From an uncultured Tateyamaria sp. (GTDB lineage Bacteria > Pseudomonadota > Alphaproteobacteria > Rhodobacterales > Rhodobacteraceae): a stretch of 64,000 nucleotides of DNA. Positions 1 to 9,081 of the stretch are shown piece by piece. The DNA is taken from positions 1,054,001 to 1,118,000 of the forward strand of contig NZ_CANNDO010000001.1 in assembly GCF_947503385.1 (NCBI RefSeq), given 5' to 3'. The notes beneath the pieces are model-generated. The model did no database searches, was not told the DNA's origin, and saw only the letters and a list, made by a program, of their open reading frames with translations. Made by a program: the position numbers and the translations under genes. Positions within the stretch are counted from its first letter, which is position 1, and every line of letters starts with the position of its first letter.

Positions 1-233
<233 letters not shown>

Positions 234-259
234 GGCCATCCAAACCTGTTGAGACCTTT

Positions 260-294
260 CGCCCGTCCGGGGTTACACTCCGGGCGGGCGTTTT
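260..294 (+). terminator. Hairpin with T-run after the binding-protein gene
   Basis: CGCCCGTCCGG and CCGGGCGGGCG form an 11-bp stem with one G-T pair, followed directly by TTTT. It sits between the binding-protein stop and the ATPase gene 38 bases further on. In ABC operons such an element often acts as a partial terminator or 3'-end stabiliser that raises binding-protein mRNA over the membrane components; that role is inferred here. Confidence 0.65.
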
Positions 295-331
295 GAACAC
301 CGACGCCTGATCGGTGAGGAGAGCCAAAACC

Positions 332-1348
332 ATGACCGCCGACACGGTGATTTCCTGCAAAAACGTCTGGAAGATTTTCGGCGCCGATCCGGAACGATAT
401 CTGCGGTCGATGCCTGCGGATCACAGCTTTGATGACATCCGGGCGGACGGCTACATCGCCGGGGTCAAGGATGTGTCCATCGAAGTTTCGCGCGGTGAGA
501 TGTTGGTGATCATGGGGTTGTCGGGGTCGGGGAAATCCACGCTTGTCCGTTGCTTTTCCCGCCTGCACGAAATCACAGGCGGGTCGATCGTGGTTGAGGG
601 GCAGGACATCATGTCCCTGTCCGAAAAGGAACTGATCGAGTTGCGCCGCAACAAGATGGGTATGGTGTTTCAATCCTTTGGCCTGTTGCCGCACCGCACG
701 GTGCTGGAAAACGTGGCCTTCCCGCTTGAAATGCGCGGGCAGGACAAACACACGCGCCGCGAACGGGCGCTTGAGGTGGTCAAGCTGGTGGGGCTCGAAG
801 GGCGCGAAGAGTATTTCCCCCGCGAACTGTCGGGCGGTCAGCAGCAGCGCGTAGGCATCGCCCGCAGCCTCGCCATTGAGCCAGACATCTGGTTTCTGGA
901 CGAACCCTTTTCAGCGCTTGATCCACTGATCCGGCGCGAGATGCAGGACGAGTTTCTGCGCCTGCAAGGGATGCTGGGCAAGACCATTGTCTTTATCACC
1001 CACGACTTTGACGAGGCGTTGCGGCTGGCGGATCGTATCGCGATCATGAAGGACGGCGCGGTCGAACAATGCGACACGCCCGATCAGATCGTGTTGAACC
1101 CCGCCACCGAATACGTGCGCAAATTCACCGAAGACATCGACAAGGCCCGCGTGGTGCACGCGGGCGTTCTGGCGCAGGCCGACGCGGCGGGCGAGGGGGA
1201 GCCGGTGGATGCCAAGGCATCGGTGCAGGATCTTGCGCGCCTGTTGGTGCATGACACCCGTCCTGTCATTCCGGTTGCCACGAACGGCACTGTGATTGGC
1301 GGGATGGACCGTATCGCCGCGCTGGATATCTTGCTGGAGGCCAGTTGA
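332..1348 (+). CDS. proV: Quaternary amine ABC transporter ATP-binding protein (ProV/OpuAA family)
   Basis: A 338-residue ATPase that powers import of betaine-like solutes. The Walker A motif GLSGSGKST, the Q-loop at FQSFGLLPHRT, the signature LSGGQQQR, Walker B WFLDEPFSALDP and a switch histidine in FITHDFDEAL are all intact. An unusually long N-terminus before the nucleotide-binding fold (res ~10-55) is typical of ProV. The C-terminal ~70 residues look like a reduced CBS-type regulatory region (…RPVIPVATNGTVIGGMDR…). I chose the ATG at 332 over an in-frame GTG at 314 because GAGGAGA lies at good distance before it. It overlaps the permease start by one base. Confidence 0.9.
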   Translation: MTADTVISCKNVWKIFGADPERYLRSMPADHSFDDIRADGYIAGVKDVSIEVSRGEMLVIMGLSGSGKSTLVRCFSRLHEITGGSIVVEGQDIMSLSEKELIELRRNKMGMVFQSFGLLPHRTVLENVAFPLEMRGQDKHTRRERALEVVKLVGLEGREEYFPRELSGGQQQRVGIARSLAIEPDIWFLDEPFSALDPLIRREMQDEFLRLQGMLGKTIVFITHDFDEALRLADRIAIMKDGAVEQCDTPDQIVLNPATEYVRKFTEDIDKARVVHAGVLAQADAAGEGEPVDAKASVQDLARLLVHDTRPVIPVATNGTVIGGMDRIAALDILLEAS

Positions 1349-3336
1349 TGGCCAACGTGGCCGACACGATCAAGGACGCGGCCCCTGCGGTTGGACAATG
1401 GACCCGTGGCAGACTGGCGCTGGTCCTTGTGGGCATTGCCGTCGCGTTGACCTTGCTGCGATATGCCGGATTGTTGCCGGATGCCCTGTTTCGTCTCCCC
1501 GAGGCGCTGATTCCGCCCTTTGCGCTTTGGCTGGACGTGATCTTCAATTTCATCAAGGACGATCTGGGCCTGTTGGCCTTTACGCGGATGCTGACCGAAG
1601 GGCTGGAATGGCTGCTGGATGTGACCGCCAACCTGATGTTCGGCAAGCGGCGCTGGCCGTATCTTGGGCCGATCCCTTGGACGGCTGTGGCGGCGGTGGC
1701 CGCCGTCATCGGCTACTATCTTGGCGGTTGGCGCATGGCTGCGCTGGGGGCGGGCACGTTCATTTGGACTGCGTTGATCGGTCAGTGGAAAATCGCGATG
1801 GAGACGATGTCCGTGCTAATGGTCGCGGCTCCGCTTGCGTTCTTTATCGGGCTGGGGCTGGGGATCCTTGCGTGGAAATACACCGCCGTGAACCGCGCGA
1901 TCAAACCGATCCTTTCGGTACTACAGACGCTGCCCTTCTTTACGTATCTGCTGCCTGCGGTCATCTTCTTTAAGGTTGGGCCAACCGCCGGCGCGGTGGC
2001 CACAACGATCTATGCCATTCCCCCGATGATCCTGATGACGACGCTGGGGCTGCAAAAGGTCCCGTCGGAAGTGGTCGAGGCAGGCAACATGAGCGGTTGC
2101 AGCAAATGGCAGCTGCTGCGTCATGTCTATCTGCCATCAGCCCGTACAGAAATCCTCGTGGGTGTGAACCAAGTCATCATGCTGTGTCTGGCGATGGTTG
2201 TTCTGACCGCATTTATCGGAATGCCCGGTCTGGGGGCCAAGCTGTTGGCGATGATGGGCAGTTTCAAGCTGGGTCGGTCGTTCGAGATTGGCGTGACAAT
2301 TGTTCTGCTTGCGGTGACGCTCGACCGGATGTCAAAAGCATGGGTTGTCAAACAGCCCGAGCATTTCGAACGCGATACGCCGTGGTGGCGCAGGCATGTC
2401 ATGTTGCTGACGGGCTTGGCCGCGTTCGTGTTTTTCTGCATCGCTGCTCAGTTCGTGGAGGTGTTTGCAGAAATCGGACGCAAGCAGAACTTTAGCCAAG
2501 GCAAGGAAATTGACACGCTGATCAAGCAGTTTCTGGCTCTTGATCCGGTGCAGAACACGACCGGTGCCATCCGTTACGTGCTGAATGTCTGGATTTTGAA
2601 CCCGTTCCGCGATTTCCTGCTGTCGATACCGACTCCGGCCTTTATTTTGTGTGTCGTGGCCTTTGCATTGGCGTTGGGGGGCAAGCGTCCAGCGGTTTAT
2701 GGTGCGATTTTCTTTAGCCTTGTGGCGCTGTCGGGGTGGTGGGATCGTTCTGTGATCACGCTCTATTCGGTGATCTCGGCCGTGACACTTGCCCTTTTGA
2801 TTGGTGTGCCGGTGGGTATCGCGGCGGCGCGGTCGGAAAAGTGGTCGCAGCGGGTGCTTTTGGCCTGCGACACGGCGCAGACATTCCCCAGCTTCATCTA
2901 TCTGATCCCGGCGATCATGCTGTTTGGCATCACGGCGACATCCGTTGTCATGTCCATCCTGATCTTTGCGATGGTGCCGCTGACCCGCTACACAATCGAA
3001 GGGTTGCGTACCGTGCCCCCTGAAATGACCGAAGCGGCAGATATGGCGGGGGCCACGCGGATGCAAAAGCTGGTGAAGGTTCAACTGCCCTTGGCGCTGC
3101 CGACAATGGCGGTGGGGTTCAATCAGGCGATCATGTTTGCCTTCTTCATGGTGATCATTGCTGCGTTCATCGGAACGCAGGACCTTGGGCAAGAATTGCA
3201 GCGGACACTTGCGGGCACAGATTTGGGCAAGAATTTCGTGTTGGGTATTTGCGTGTCGTTGATGGCGCTGACCTTTGATCTGACAATCATGAAATGGGCG
3301 GCGGATCAGAAAAAAGCATTGGGTCTGCCGGACTAG
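1348..3336 (+). CDS. proW: Double-domain betaine-type ABC transporter permease (ProW/OpuAB family)
   Basis: A 662-residue inner-membrane permease, about twice the usual ProW length, because it carries two complete binding-protein-dependent permease domains in tandem. Each half has the paired motif QTLPFFTYLLPA / QTFPSFIYLIPA and an EAA loop (EAGNMSGCSKWQLLRHVYLP at res ~244-263, EAADMAGATRMQKLVKVQLP at ~562-581) that docks on the ATPase. The halves are joined by a soluble linker around res 335-410. One polypeptide can therefore supply the whole transmembrane dimer. Family knowledge: long permeases of this kind occur in roseobacter betaine/choline and TMAO (TmoXVW) systems; which substrate applies here is not visible. 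Last gene of the operon. Confidence 0.88.
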   Translation: MANVADTIKDAAPAVGQWTRGRLALVLVGIAVALTLLRYAGLLPDALFRLPEALIPPFALWLDVIFNFIKDDLGLLAFTRMLTEGLEWLLDVTANLMFGKRRWPYLGPIPWTAVAAVAAVIGYYLGGWRMAALGAGTFIWTALIGQWKIAMETMSVLMVAAPLAFFIGLGLGILAWKYTAVNRAIKPILSVLQTLPFFTYLLPAVIFFKVGPTAGAVATTIYAIPPMILMTTLGLQKVPSEVVEAGNMSGCSKWQLLRHVYLPSARTEILVGVNQVIMLCLAMVVLTAFIGMPGLGAKLLAMMGSFKLGRSFEIGVTIVLLAVTLDRMSKAWVVKQPEHFERDTPWWRRHVMLLTGLAAFVFFCIAAQFVEVFAEIGRKQNFSQGKEIDTLIKQFLALDPVQNTTGAIRYVLNVWILNPFRDFLLSIPTPAFILCVVAFALALGGKRPAVYGAIFFSLVALSGWWDRSVITLYSVISAVTLALLIGVPVGIAAARSEKWSQRVLLACDTAQTFPSFIYLIPAIMLFGITATSVVMSILIFAMVPLTRYTIEGLRTVPPEMTEAADMAGATRMQKLVKVQLPLALPTMAVGFNQAIMFAFFMVIIAAFIGTQDLGQELQRTLAGTDLGKNFVLGICVSLMALTFDLTIMKWAADQKKALGLPD

Positions 3337-3428
3337 CGCCCAGTCTGGTGTTACATAGCGACCGGTTTCAATTGCTGCCGTTTTACCCGTCTCGCGCTGT
3401 GTCACGTCCCAAACGCGCGGTGAGCGGG

Positions 3429-4805
3429 TCAAGCTGCGGCGATGGCAAAACTCTCGTTCCCGCTGTCCATGCTTTTGCAAAACAGAACAGGGTAATCGGC
3501 CTGTTTCTGCTTTGACCAATACATTGCAGCATCCGCATGTGACAGCACCGTTTCCCAAGCCGTGCCGGGGCTTGCAACGGCCAGGCCGACCGAAGGGGTT
3601 ACGATCTGCTCGCTTTCGTTGAACGAAACCGGCGATTTTGCGAGCGCCAAAATCCGTTCGGCGACGCGGATGGCGGCGGATTCCGCTTCTGGATCGACGA
3701 CGACGCAGATGAACTCATCCCCGCCCAATCTGGCGACGATATCCGTCTTTCTGACAGCCGTCTGAATGCGTTCGGCGGTGACACGCAATGCGATATCCCC
3801 AACCTCGTGTCCGAAGGTATCGTTCAGTGCCTTGAATTTGTTCAGGTCGAGGTAGATCGCCGCAAGATGACCACGTTCAAGGCTCCGCAGGATATCCTTG
3901 CTGCGCAGGGATTCGGCCAGTCCGGCGCGGTTCAACACGCCTGTCAGTTGATCGGTGGTCGCAATTTTCCGCGCCTGCCCCAGAGCGATGTATTGCAGGC
4001 GAAAGTACCGCGCAGCCAAGGCGCAAATGCCCAGAACGCTTGCCGCGATCAAAATGACGCTTGGCAGCAGCTTGTCCCGCAGGCGCGTACCCAACGACTG
4101 AATGTCCCATGTCACTGTGGCAACCGGCACATCGTTCAGGTCTGTGAGTGTCAGGCCCGCTGCATCCGAGGCAACCGGATCAAAGGGCGTCAGCTCAATG
4201 CGGGTGATGTCCGTCGCCCCAAGAAGCGCATCAAGCCGCTGTTGATCAAGTTGAATTAACCCGTACATCGCGGTAAGCTCTGCGTCGGGCATATCGGCGA
4301 TAGCATCGGGCGTGATCCACGCCCCGACCACCTGAAAGACTTGTCCGTTCCGGTCGATCACCGATGACACGGAAAGATAGTCGGCAGGGTCGTTTTGCGT
4401 GAGTGCGGCCCACACAGGTGACACTGCCGCAGGGTCGAACAGCGTCTGCGCCTCATCGCCCATAACCTCGTCAAAGGCGTAAAGGAGTGTTCCATCCGGT
4501 CCAACGATGAATATCTGGTCAAACAGAGCGCTTTCCGTGGCCCCGGACCCGAGGTTTTCCAATACTCCGGCATCATCGCGCGCGGCTACCACGTCATGGG
4601 CCAGCGTCCAATATGCGTAATCCTCAACCGCAAGAGACAGAGCTTTGGCGGTTTCGCTCAGCTTCAGGTCCACGAGGGCATAGGCTTTTTCTTCTTCCGT
4701 CCGCTCGATTTGAGAGGTCATCCAGAACAACATGCCAAGAATGACGCAAGCCGACAGCAGACCCAGAAAGCCCAACAAAAAGAAGACGTGCCGCCAAGAT
4801 GCCAT
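3429..4805 (-). CDS. Membrane diguanylate cyclase, CHASE4-GGDEF
   Basis: Predicted 458-residue protein that makes cyclic di-GMP. An N-terminal membrane helix (res ~7-30) is followed by a periplasmic sensor of CHASE4 type (DYAYWTLAHD at res 62-71 is characteristic), a second helix (~247-266) and a cytoplasmic GGDEF domain. The active-site GGDEF at res 361-365 is intact. An RKTD lies exactly five residues upstream and fits the product-inhibition I-site (RxxD). The ATG at 4805 gives a sensible N-terminus; a longer open frame upstream to 5333 has no membrane-protein character and overlaps the next gene. It stands alone between two transport loci, so its ligand and output are unknown. Confidence 0.85.
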   Translation of the reverse strand: MASWRHVFFLLGFLGLLSACVILGMLFWMTSQIERTEEEKAYALVDLKLSETAKALSLAVEDYAYWTLAHDVVAARDDAGVLENLGSGATESALFDQIFIVGPDGTLLYAFDEVMGDEAQTLFDPAAVSPVWAALTQNDPADYLSVSSVIDRNGQVFQVVGAWITPDAIADMPDAELTAMYGLIQLDQQRLDALLGATDITRIELTPFDPVASDAAGLTLTDLNDVPVATVTWDIQSLGTRLRDKLLPSVILIAASVLGICALAARYFRLQYIALGQARKIATTDQLTGVLNRAGLAESLRSKDILRSLERGHLAAIYLDLNKFKALNDTFGHEVGDIALRVTAERIQTAVRKTDIVARLGGDEFICVVVDPEAESAAIRVAERILALAKSPVSFNESEQIVTPSVGLAVASPGTAWETVLSHADAAMYWSKQKQADYPVLFCKSMDSGNESFAIAAA

Positions 4806-4993
4806 TCGAATACCGATACCGCGAAACCGTGCGCGCAGTGTTCGGGAAAATGAGTTTAGAACTGGTAAACAATGGTGCGTCAGTTGCTGATATCGCCGAA
4901 AATGCCAGAGACGAGATCCGTGGACCGGATCAGGAGCCATCCACATCAACACATGTTCGCGCGGTTTGGGCCGGGATACGGCCCATGTCCCGA

Positions 4994-5824
4994 CTAGCCC
5001 AATTCCATGGTTGCGATGGCGCAAAATGGCGGCAATTCGGCGTTCGGTGGCGTACCCGTCCACATTCTGGCAGTTTCGAAAACAGGTGTGAAACCGCAGG
5101 CCTCCAAAACCCCGGCGAGAGGCGTGGACCGTCCCGGCACGTCGACAAACATCGGAGCGCCTGGCGCAGAAAACGGGTTGGCGCCCAGCAGTGCAACGGC
5201 GTCGACATCTGACACAGCGTGAAGCGGCCCGACCTTTGTGCCCATGCCGCAGCGACGGAACGTCGCGAAACCGGCGACCGCAGACCTGTTCGTCAGGATC
5301 ATTGTCTGGCGGCTGGGTGCTGCGGACACCCACGACGCTGCAAAGGCTTGGCGGTCAATGCCTGATGCCGTCCTGTCGCGCGCGACCAGCTCGGCGACGT
5401 CGGACGTGGTCGCAGGACGGATGCGGCGGTCACGATGGGCGGCGATCTGACCATTGTACCGGATGGTTTCGCCATGTTTGACAAAGCCGGAACGGGCGTA
5501 GTTTTCTTGCTGTTCGGGCACTCCGTCCAGCCCGATGCAGCGTGTACCGGCATGGGCGATGCCCGCGCGCCAGACGTCCCAGCCGTGGCCTTGGCCGCGA
5601 TAGCCCGGCTTGCACAGATACAGGCCAAGGAAAGCAAACGCAGCGTCGTGATTGACGACGGAAACGGCGGCCACGGGTGCGCCGTCGACCTCTTTGACCA
5701 GGAACCCGGCGGGGTCTGCGGCATGAAATGCCGCTGCATCGTTCAGACCGGGGTTCCAGCCTTCGGCTTCGGCCCACGCCAAGACTGTGCCCAGATCATC
5801 AAAGGTCATCGCGCGTATTGTCAT
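4994..5824 (-). CDS. GNAT acetyltransferase with two GNAT-type halves
   Basis: 276 residues. The N-terminal half (res ~1-125) is a GNAT fold with an acetyl-CoA loop around GYRGQGHG. The C-terminal half (res ~135-275, starting IRPATTSDVAELV) resembles the Acetyltransf_18 domain that follows a GNAT domain in this family. The substrate is unknown. Its ATG overlaps the stop of the GntR regulator by four bases (ATGA), so the two are one transcript divergent from the PotABCD-like transporter and racemase. That context suggests the enzyme modifies the transported amine or amino-acid-like compound, or a product of it; this is inference. Confidence 0.8.
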   Translation of the reverse strand: MTIRAMTFDDLGTVLAWAEAEGWNPGLNDAAAFHAADPAGFLVKEVDGAPVAAVSVVNHDAAFAFLGLYLCKPGYRGQGHGWDVWRAGIAHAGTRCIGLDGVPEQQENYARSGFVKHGETIRYNGQIAAHRDRRIRPATTSDVAELVARDRTASGIDRQAFAASWVSAAPSRQTMILTNRSAVAGFATFRRCGMGTKVGPLHAVSDVDAVALLGANPFSAPGAPMFVDVPGRSTPLAGVLEACGFTPVFETARMWTGTPPNAELPPFCAIATMELG

Positions 5825-6519
5825 GGCGACAAGGCATCCCTGAGCGACAGGGTGCGCCCGTTACGTTCGCGCAGATCTAATGCAGAGTGCAAATCGACAA
5901 GGTGGCTGCGCATCAACTCTTCGGCTTGTGTGGCGTTGCCGTCCGCCAGCGCCTGTACCAAGGCATGATGGGCATGTTTTTCGCAAAGCGCACTCTCGCG
6001 CCGCCAATAGAGCGCGATGATCAGAGACGAGCGGGCGACCAGTGTCTCGATGAAACCGGCAATTGTCGCCTGATCCGCGATGCGCGCAATTTCAGTGTGG
6101 AACAGACCCGAAAGATACAGCGCGCGTCCAGGATCGGCGGCATCCAACGCCGCATGTTCGTCGCTGATGTGACGTTCCAGCCGGGCAATGTCAGCTTGGG
6201 TCGCGCGCCGTGCGGCGGTGTGAGCGGTGCGGGGTTCCAGAAGTTCGCGGGCTTCGAACACCTCATGCGCTTCGGTAGGAGAGGGGGAGGCGACGGATGC
6301 GCCTTTGTTGCGGCGGATATCTACCAGCTTGATATGCGACAGGCTCAGCAATGCGGCCCGCACAACCGTGCGCGACACGCCATAGATGTCAGCCAGTTCA
6401 CCCTCGCCCAGTTTCGTGCCGGGTGCGATCCTGTGTTCGTGGATGGCCAGCGAAAGTGCCTGCGCAATGCTGTCTCCGGTCGCGGGCTGCGCCGCGTGTG
6501 AAGCTGTGCCTTGGGTCAT
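5821..6519 (-). CDS. GntR-family transcriptional regulator, FCD (FadR-C) subfamily
   Basis: 232 residues: winged helix-turn-helix of GntR type (res ~15-77, recognition region IYGVSRTVVRAALLSL) followed by an all-helical FCD ligand-binding domain (~85-215) with the usual metal-site acidic and histidine residues (…FHTEIARIA…, HAHHALVQAL). The ATG at 6519 is preceded by GGAAAGGAC; a longer frame to 6555 has no ribosome site. It is probably the repressor of the divergent transporter operon, acting at the ATTGTATACAAT palindrome at 6599-6610, released by a metabolite of the imported compound. Confidence 0.87.
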   Translation of the reverse strand: MTQGTASHAAQPATGDSIAQALSLAIHEHRIAPGTKLGEGELADIYGVSRTVVRAALLSLSHIKLVDIRRNKGASVASPSPTEAHEVFEARELLEPRTAHTAARRATQADIARLERHISDEHAALDAADPGRALYLSGLFHTEIARIADQATIAGFIETLVARSSLIIALYWRRESALCEKHAHHALVQALADGNATQAEELMRSHLVDLHSALDLRERNGRTLSLRDALSP

Positions 6520-6598
6520 GTGCGTCCTTTCCGGGTTCCCACATGGCAGAGGCAATGGTGCGCCTCAAGGCTTTCGCTCGTACGCACTACAAACAAAG

Positions 6599-6610
6599 AT
6601 TGTATACAAT
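6599..6610. promoter_or_regulatory. Perfect 12-bp palindrome, likely GntR operator
   Basis: ATTGTATACAAT reads the same on both strands and lies in the only non-coding space (230 bases) between the divergent GntR gene and the ABC transporter. FCD-type GntR regulators commonly bind short TTGTATACAA-like palindromes next to their own gene. It stands out in the GC-rich background. Binding itself is inferred. Confidence 0.6.
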
Positions 6611-6749
6611 TTTGTGTTCAATTTTTGATCAATACGGCGTGGAAGCGCAGCAATTTTCAGCACAGCCGACAATCCGCCCCGGAAAACCGCCGCTCCGATT
6701 TGCCATGGGACCCCACCGCCCAATTCAGTGACTCAACGCCGGGGGCCAA

Positions 6750-7736
6750 ATGACCACATCGCACAAAGAGCTGGAATTGGTATCCGTGACCAAGCGCTAT
6801 GGCGCGACGGTGGCGGTTGATGCGATCCACCACAAATTTCAGCCGGGCGGCTACGCCTGTTTGCTGGGGCCTTCGGGATGCGGAAAATCCTCGACCCTGC
6901 GGATGATCGCGGGCCATGAAATCGTGTCGGACGGGTCCATCCTGCTGGGTGGGTCTGACATTTCCGACCTGCCGCCTGCCAAACGTGGCACAGCGATGAT
7001 GTTCCAGAACTACGCGCTGTTTCCGCATCTGAGCGTGGCCGACAACGTCGCCTTCAGCCTGAAAATGCGCGGCGAGGACCGCCAGACACGGCTGGCAAAA
7101 GCGGGCGAGATGCTGGAGCTTGTCGATCTCAGCGCGCTGAGCGACCGGTTGCCGGATCAATTATCGGGGGGCCAACAACAGCGCGTGGCGCTGGCCCGCG
7201 CGCTGATCACGCGGCCCGACGTCTTGTTGCTGGACGAACCATTATCCGCGCTCGACCCGTTTTTGCGTATCCGAATGCGCGGCGAACTGCGCAGGTTGCA
7301 GCGCGAACTGGGGATCAGTTTTGTCCACGTCACTCACGGACAGGACGAAGCGCTGGCACTGGCGGATGAGATCGTCGTGATGAACAACGCCGTGATCGAA
7401 CAGGCCGGGTCAGCCCGCGACGTGTTCAACGCGCCTCGCACTGCCTTTGTTGCGCAGTTCATCGGGGGGCACAACGTTATCGCCCTCCCGCAAGGCCATT
7501 TTGCCATCCGCACCGATGCCGTTGGCATTGGGGACCCCAGCGCGGGCGGGATGGAAGGCAGCATCCTTGCCGTGGAATACCAAGGGGCGCATGTCGCCGT
7601 TTCAGCCCGTGTCGCGGGTGACCAAGAGGTCAGCGCGATGGTGCCCGAAGCCCAGTTTTTCACCAACCCTTTCAACCCAGGCGATCCGGTCGGTCTGATC
7701 TGGGACGACGCAAATCTGCACAAGCTCACGGCCTAA
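6750..7736 (+). CDS. ABC transporter ATP-binding protein, PotA-like
   Basis: 328 residues. Walker [10 protein letters not shown], signature LSGGQQQR and Walker [13 protein letters not shown] are complete, with a C-terminal TOBE domain from about res 240 (…[14 protein letters not shown]…) as in the spermidine/putrescine and iron importers. It is first in a five-gene operon (ATPase, Tat-exported binding protein, two permeases, racemase) divergent from a GntR regulator. The family label is polyamine transport, but the racemase at the end suggests an amino acid, hydantoin or ureide-like substrate instead. Confidence 0.87.
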   Translation: MTTSHKELELVSVTKRYGATVAVDAIHHKFQPGGYACLLGPSGCGKSSTLRMIAGHEIVSDGSILLGGSDISDLPPAKRGTAMMFQNYALFPHLSVADNVAFSLKMRGEDRQTRLAKAGEMLELVDLSALSDRLPDQLSGGQQQRVALARALITRPDVLLLDEPLSALDPFLRIRMRGELRRLQRELGISFVHVTHGQDEALALADEIVVMNNAVIEQAGSARDVFNAPRTAFVAQFIGGHNVIALPQGHFAIRTDAVGIGDPSAGGMEGSILAVEYQGAHVAVSARVAGDQEVSAMVPEAQFFTNPFNPGDPVGLIWDDANLHKLTA

Positions 7737-7761
7737 TCACCCCGACAAGGAGAGAACGAAC

Positions 7762-9021
7762 ATGACCACCCTATCCAGAAGAAATGTCCTCAAGGGCGGC
7801 GCAGCATTCGCCGCTGGCAGCACCCTCGGCGCACCGATGATCTGGGCGCAAAACATCAAGGACGTAACACTGCGCCAGTTCGGCACGGGCGTGTCGAACC
7901 TCAATGATGTGGCCAACAAGGTAAAGGAAGACCTCGGCTTCACTTTGGAAATGACCGCGCTCGACAGTGACAGCGTCACACAGCGTGCCGCCACCCAACC
8001 CGGCAGTTTCGACATCGCCGACATTGAATACTGGATCTGCAAGAAAGTCTGGCCGACGGGCAATTTGCAGGCGATGGACACGTCGAAAATCAAGAATTAC
8101 GACAAGATCGTGGGCATCTTCCGCAATGGCAAGCTGACGCCGGAAAGCACCATCGCCCAAGGCACCGCACCGCATACGGTTGGCTTTGTCGAAGGGCCGG
8201 ATGGCAAAGGGTTTGTCGACAACGAAAGCGGTTGGATGACCCTGATCCCCACCATCTACAACGCCGACACGCTGGGCATCCGCCCGGACCTGATCGGACG
8301 CCCTATTTCCAACTGGTCCGAACTTCTGAACCCCGAATTCAAGGGCAAGGCGTCCATCCTCGACATCTCGTCCATCGGGATCATGGACATGGCGATGGTT
8401 GTCGAATCCATGGGCGAATACACCTACCCCGACAAGGGCAACATGACCCGCGAAGAAATTGACCTGACCATGGCGATCTTCACCGAAGCCAAGAAGAACG
8501 GCCAGTTCCGCGCCTTCTGGAAGTCCTTTGATGAAAGCGTCAACCTGATGGCCTCGGGCGAGGTCGTCATCCAGTCCATGTGGTCGCCCGCGATCACTGC
8601 GGTCAAATCCAAGGGCGTGCCCTGCATCTACCAACCGCTCGAAGAAGGGTATCGGTCATGGGGGGGTGGCATTGGTCTGTCGGCATCCCTGAGCGGGCTC
8701 GAACGCGACGCCGCCTATGAATACATCAACTGGTATCTCGACGGCTGGGTCGGCGGCTACCTGATGCGGCAGGGCTACTACTCGGCGGTGCCGGAAACCT
8801 CCAAGAACTACATGTCCGAAAACGAATGGGGCTACTGGTTCGAGGGCAAGGAAGCCACGGACACCATTACCTCACCCACGGGCGACGCGCTTGCCCAAGC
8901 CGGGGAAACCCGCGACGGCGGTTCGTTCCAAGAGCGGATGGGTGCCGTGGCCTGCTGGAACGCCGTCATGGACGAAAACCAGTACATGGTCCGCAAGTGG
9001 AACGAATTCATCGCGGCCTGA
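7762..9021 (+). CDS. Tat-exported PotD-like ABC substrate-binding protein
   Basis: 419 residues. The N-terminus has a twin-arginine signal (SRRNVLKG, then a mildly hydrophobic stretch ending near APMIWAQ), so the folded protein is exported by Tat. The mature part has the periplasmic binding-protein type 2 layout of PotD/PotF relatives, with hinge-like segments such as DIADIEYWICKKVW and an aromatic-rich C-terminal lobe (YEYINWYLDGWVGGYLMRQGYYS). At ~390 mature residues it is longer than PotD (~325), so the ligand is probably not putrescine or spermidine. A strong hairpin follows its stop. Confidence 0.85.
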   Translation: MTTLSRRNVLKGGAAFAAGSTLGAPMIWAQNIKDVTLRQFGTGVSNLNDVANKVKEDLGFTLEMTALDSDSVTQRAATQPGSFDIADIEYWICKKVWPTGNLQAMDTSKIKNYDKIVGIFRNGKLTPESTIAQGTAPHTVGFVEGPDGKGFVDNESGWMTLIPTIYNADTLGIRPDLIGRPISNWSELLNPEFKGKASILDISSIGIMDMAMVVESMGEYTYPDKGNMTREEIDLTMAIFTEAKKNGQFRAFWKSFDESVNLMASGEVVIQSMWSPAITAVKSKGVPCIYQPLEEGYRSWGGGIGLSASLSGLERDAAYEYINWYLDGWVGGYLMRQGYYSAVPETSKNYMSENEWGYWFEGKEATDTITSPTGDALAQAGETRDGGSFQERMGAVACWNAVMDENQYMVRKWNEFIAA

Positions 9022-9028
9022 CAGATAA

Positions 9029-9065
9029 CGGGACGGGGGCCAGTGGTGCCCGTCCCGACCCCTTT
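9029..9065 (+). terminator. Intercistronic stem-loop between binding protein and permease
   Basis: CGGGACGGG (9029-9037) and CCCGTCCCG (9049-9057) form a perfect 9-bp stem with an 11-base loop, followed by ACCCCTTTT. It begins just after the binding-protein stop. It probably stabilises the upstream message or terminates partly, giving more binding protein than permease. It also argues against the earliest permease start at 9043, which lies in the loop. Confidence 0.6.
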
Positions 9066-9081
9066 TCGGAAAGTCCCCTGC

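Noticed and set aside
2332-3558. 408-residue frame antisense to the double permease
   Set aside because: Strongly basic, low-complexity translation with no domain; the plus strand encodes a clear permease.
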